Assembly: GCF_008000755.1 (NCBI RefSeq)
Contig: NZ_CP041690.1
Coordinates: 2,543,260 to 2,607,259 of the forward strand
DNA length: 64,000 nucleotides
From: Youhaiella tibetensis
Lineage (GTDB): Bacteria > Pseudomonadota > Alphaproteobacteria > Rhizobiales > Devosiaceae
Direction: 5' to 3'
The notes under the pieces were generated by a model that was not told where the DNA came from, searched no databases, and saw nothing but the letters and a program-made list of their open reading frames with translations. Below are positions 61,322 through 64,000 of this stretch, in pieces; position 1 is the first letter of the stretch; each line of letters begins with the position of its first letter. Made by a program: the position numbers and the translations under genes.

Positions 61322-62806
61322 TCAGTGGCCGAGTACGCGCTCCAGCGCTCCGGGCTGATCGTGGACCGCGAGCTTGTCCATGATTGTGGCGCTCGCCTCG
61401 TTCATGCCAACGAGCTCGACCGAGACTCCCTCGCGGCGGAATTTCAGCACTGCCGTGTCGATGGCGCCGACGCCGGTCAGGTCCCAGATATGCGCCTTGC
61501 TGACATCGATGCGAACGCGCTCGATGGGCTCCTTGAAGTCCAGGGCGTTGAGGAAAGTCTCGGACGACGCGAAGAAGACCTGCCCCTCCACGAAATAGTC
61601 GCGCTCGCGCCCGTCCGCGCTCAGGGCCGAGGTCACGCGGAAGAACTGGGCCACCTTCCAGGCAAAGAAGATGCCTGAGAGCAGCACCCCCACGCCCACA
61701 CCGAGCGCCAGGTTGTGCGTGCCGACCACCACGATGACCGTTGCCAGCATGACCAGGCTCGACCGGCGCGGATGCTTACGCAGGTCATTGAGCGAAGACC
61801 AGTTGAAGGTGCCGATGGAGACCATGATCATGATGGCGACCAGCGCCGGCATCGGAATGATGCCCACCCAGTCTCCAAGAACCATGAGCAGGAAGAACAG
61901 CACCGCGCCAGCCGTGAACGTCGACAAGCGGCCGCGGCCACCCGATCGCACGTTTATCACCGACTGCCCGATCATGGCGCAACCAGCCATGCCGCCGAGG
62001 AAGCCGGTGATGAAGTTGGCGATGCCCTGCCCCACGGCCTCGCGGTTCTTGTCGCTTTTCGTGTCGGTCATCTGGTCGACGATGGAGGCCGTCAGCAGGC
62101 TTTCGAGCAGCCCGACCGCGGCGACGCCGATCGAATAAGGCAGGATGATCATCAACGTCTCGAACGTGAAGGGCACATTCGGCAGAAGGAACACCGGCAG
62201 CGTCGAGGGCAGCTCGCCCAGGTCGGCCACCGTACGCACGTCGACCTTGATGATCATGGTGAGAATGGTCAGCACGATGATGCAGACAAGCGGCGACGGG
62301 ACCGCCTTGGTCACGCGCGGAAACAGGTAGATGATCGCTAGTCCCAGCCCGATCATGGCGTAAGTCTGCCAGGGCATGCCGACCAGTTCGGGTAGCTGCG
62401 CCATGAAGATGAGAATGGCCAGGGCATTGACGAAGCCCGTGAGCACCGAGCGCGAGACGAAGCGCATGACATAGCCGATCCGCGCGAGACCCGCGCCGAC
62501 CTGGATGACGCCGGCGAGGATCGTCGCGGCAAGGAGGTATTGCAGCCCATGGTCGCGCACCAGCGTCACCATGAGCACGGCGGTAGCGGCGGTTGCCGCC
62601 GAGATCATCGCTGGCCTGCCCCCGGTAACGGAGATGATCATGGCGATGCAGAACGAGGCGTATAGCCCCACCTTGGGATCTACGCCCGCGATCGCAGAAA
62701 AGCCGATGGCTTCGGGGATCAGGGCAAGCGCCACCACGATACCGGCAAGCACGTCGCCACGAATATTGGAAAGCCAGTCACGGCGGAAAGTCTCAAGAAA
62801 GGTCAT
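61322..62806 (-). CDS. SulP-family anion transporter with STAS domain
   Basis: 494 aa from ATG 62806; a longer open frame upstream lacks homology. About 12 membrane segments with SulP landmarks [35 protein letters not shown] and [25 protein letters not shown], and a C-terminal STAS domain (about 400-490; [24 protein letters not shown]). BicA-like in length, so bicarbonate/Na+ or sulfate are both possible substrates. Confidence 0.9.
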   Translation of the reverse strand: MTFLETFRRDWLSNIRGDVLAGIVVALALIPEAIGFSAIAGVDPKVGLYASFCIAMIISVTGGRPAMISAATAATAVLMVTLVRDHGLQYLLAATILAGVIQVGAGLARIGYVMRFVSRSVLTGFVNALAILIFMAQLPELVGMPWQTYAMIGLGLAIIYLFPRVTKAVPSPLVCIIVLTILTMIIKVDVRTVADLGELPSTLPVFLLPNVPFTFETLMIILPYSIGVAAVGLLESLLTASIVDQMTDTKSDKNREAVGQGIANFITGFLGGMAGCAMIGQSVINVRSGGRGRLSTFTAGAVLFFLLMVLGDWVGIIPMPALVAIMIMVSIGTFNWSSLNDLRKHPRRSSLVMLATVIVVVGTHNLALGVGVGVLLSGIFFAWKVAQFFRVTSALSADGRERDYFVEGQVFFASSETFLNALDFKEPIERVRIDVSKAHIWDLTGVGAIDTAVLKFRREGVSVELVGMNEASATIMDKLAVHDQPGALERVLGH

Positions 62807-62890
62807 GTTGAAAATCCAGGCGTTCGGACAAGACGGGAGCGCCAGGGCGGCCGGTCCGACAAAGCAAATTAACTGGAGTGTCCGGCGGAT

Positions 62891-62926
62891 TGGCGGCCGG
62901 AAGAGCCACCCGGAGTTGCACCGGGT
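62891..62926 (-). promoter_or_regulatory. Two adjacent hairpins in leader of SulP gene
   Basis: ACCCGG/CCGGGT (62908-62913 with 62921-62926) and TGGC/GCCA (62891-62894 with 62905-62908) lie 85-120 bp upstream of the SulP start. They could be parts of a structured leader; I could not match a known riboswitch. Confidence 0.3.
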
Positions 62927-63091
62927 CCGATGACTGCGCCGTTTCTGCACGGGTGAAGCGACAAAATCAACCTCTCCGATGCCAGACGAGCAACGGCACG
63001 GGCGGAAGGTCATCTTCAGTTCGTCGCCCCCGAGTGACGATCTCTTAATTGCCGGCATCCTAAAACGGAGTTGCTAACTGGGATCGCTGCC

Positions 63092-64000
63092 ATGAGTTAC
63101 AGATCCGCGCTTGCACAACAGGTCGAGCCCCTTGCATTGGAAGCCAATGCCCTGGCCTTGCAGGCCCGAGTGCGCGAACAGGAAGCGATCATCGAGAGCC
63201 TGCGCCGGCAGATCAGCGACGACCGCCTGGTTTTTGAACGTTCCTCGGCGGCAGCCCGCATCGGCCTTTGGGAGTGCGACCTGAGCAGCGAGAAGCTGAT
63301 CTGGAGTGACGTCGTCTACGACATCTTCGGCCTGCCCCGGGGGTCGCGGCTCGACCGCCAGGCAACGCTCGAGCGCTATGTGGGCAATTCCGCCAGGGAA
63401 CTCGTATCGCGACGCACGGCGGCAATTCGTGATCGCACGGGCTTCACCCTCGATGCCGAGATCATCGCCTTTACCGGCCAGACGCGGTGGATACGGATTA
63501 CGGCCAGCGTGGATTGCCGCGACGGGCAGCCGTTCCGTGTATTCGGCATGAAGCAGGATATCACTGAGGAGAAACTGCTTGCCGACCGGACGCGCTACCT
63601 CGCCGAGAACGATGTCCTGACCGGCCTGGCCAACCGCGCCAAGTTCCAGTCGACGCTGTCCCGTGTCTGCGCAAACGCTGAAAGCGGCGAGTCCAGGGCC
63701 CTGCTGATCGTCGACCTCGATGGCTTCAAGCTCGTCAACGATACCCACGGTCACATGGCCGGGGACGAATGCCTGCGCGAGGCCGCGCGCCGCCTGCGCT
63801 CGATCTGCGGGGACACGGAACTGGTGGCACGCCTCGGCGGAGACGAATTCGGTATCGTCTGCAGTGGCGACGTCGACCTGCCCGCCCTCAATACGCTTTC
63901 CCAAGCAATCATCGAAGAAATGCAGCGCCCGGTGTTCTATGGCGGGCAGGCCTTGCATTTCGGGGCATCCGTGGGGATAGCACTCCTCGATCGCTGTACG
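63092..64000 (+). CDS. PAS-GGDEF diguanylate cyclase, 3' end beyond window
   Basis: 303 codons seen from ATG 63092, open at the edge. Short coiled coil (about 15-45), PAS domain (about 48-165; ARIGLWECDLSSEKLIWSDVVYDIFGLP), then GGDEF domain starting DVLTGLANRAKFQ with active-site LGGDEFG. No membrane segment before the cut. Should make cyclic di-GMP in response to a cytosolic signal. An EAL domain could follow outside the window. Confidence 0.88.
   Translation, partial: MSYRSALAQQVEPLALEANALALQARVREQEAIIESLRRQISDDRLVFERSSAAARIGLWECDLSSEKLIWSDVVYDIFGLPRGSRLDRQATLERYVGNSARELVSRRTAAIRDRTGFTLDAEIIAFTGQTRWIRITASVDCRDGQPFRVFGMKQDITEEKLLADRTRYLAENDVLTGLANRAKFQSTLSRVCANAESGESRALLIVDLDGFKLVNDTHGHMAGDECLREAARRLRSICGDTELVARLGGDEFGIVCSGDVDLPALNTLSQAIIEEMQRPVFYGGQALHFGASVGIALLDRCT

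Noticed and set aside
1-64000. tRNA, rRNA, CRISPR arrays, insertion sequences, prophage genes
   Set aside because: I looked for clover-leaf sequences, direct repeat-spacer patterns and transposase or integrase motifs and saw none I could support.

Overview
The window is high-GC DNA with tightly packed, translationally coupled genes. The gene families point to an alphaproteobacterium of the Hyphomicrobiales (Rhizobiales): a FixL-type haem PAS kinase, a succinoglycan-like exo locus, PQQ/MoxJ-type genes and many ABC importers. Devosiaceae would fit, but that is inference. I saw no rRNA, tRNA, CRISPR array, insertion sequence or prophage.

Region 1 (1-15.7 kb) looks like a low-oxygen control centre with its regulon. 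A hybrid kinase with a FixL-type haem pocket, an OmpR-type response regulator (FxkR-like) and a Crp/Fnr regulator without an Fe-S cysteine cluster (FixK-like) lie together. The fixK promoter carries a sequence close to the FxkR K-box. Around them are six perfect or one-mismatch-free and near-perfect FNR/FixK boxes (TTGAY-N4-RTCAA; five perfect and one with a single mismatch, all but one centred 60-79 bp from a start codon). They precede a SDR/xylose-type ABC operon, PEP synthase, glucokinase, a CBS-BON protein, class I FBP aldolase with 6-phosphofructokinase II, and three small proteins. Together these suggest an oxygen-controlled Embden-Meyerhof module. The sugar ABC transporter at the left edge is a fusion of one ATPase domain to its permease.

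Region 2 (15.9-22 kb) is a PQQ-dependent alcohol dehydrogenase system: an ABC-2 type ATPase and permease, a periplasmic binding protein, a cytochrome c, a quinoprotein dehydrogenase with a lanthanide-type Asp-x-Asp signature, and a MoxJ/XoxJ-like binding protein. Region 3 (22-28.4 kb) holds miscellaneous genes: an inactive site-2-protease homologue, a secreted Cys-repeat propeller-like protein, a methyltransferase, an HtrA-type protease, murB and a zinc-ribbon protein.

Region 4 (28.5-44.8 kb) is an exopolysaccharide locus similar in content to succinoglycan exo genes: exoF, GH16 glycanase, exoV, flippase, two extra glycosyltransferases, exoQ-like polymerase, exoY, galU, exoP, exoM, exoA and exoL homologues. 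Region 5 (45-60.4 kb) is a carbohydrate catabolic cluster: Gfo/Idh/MocA oxidoreductase, RraA-like aldolase, a five-part peptide-type ABC importer, a BNR-repeat protein, an IclR regulator, a DapA-family lyase, a hydratase, two TIM-barrel isomerase/lyase-like proteins and a pyranose-oxidase-like GMC oxidoreductase. The combination resembles oxidise-then-eliminate (3-keto-glycoside) pathways. The right edge has VOC and GNAT proteins, a SulP transporter and a truncated PAS-GGDEF protein.
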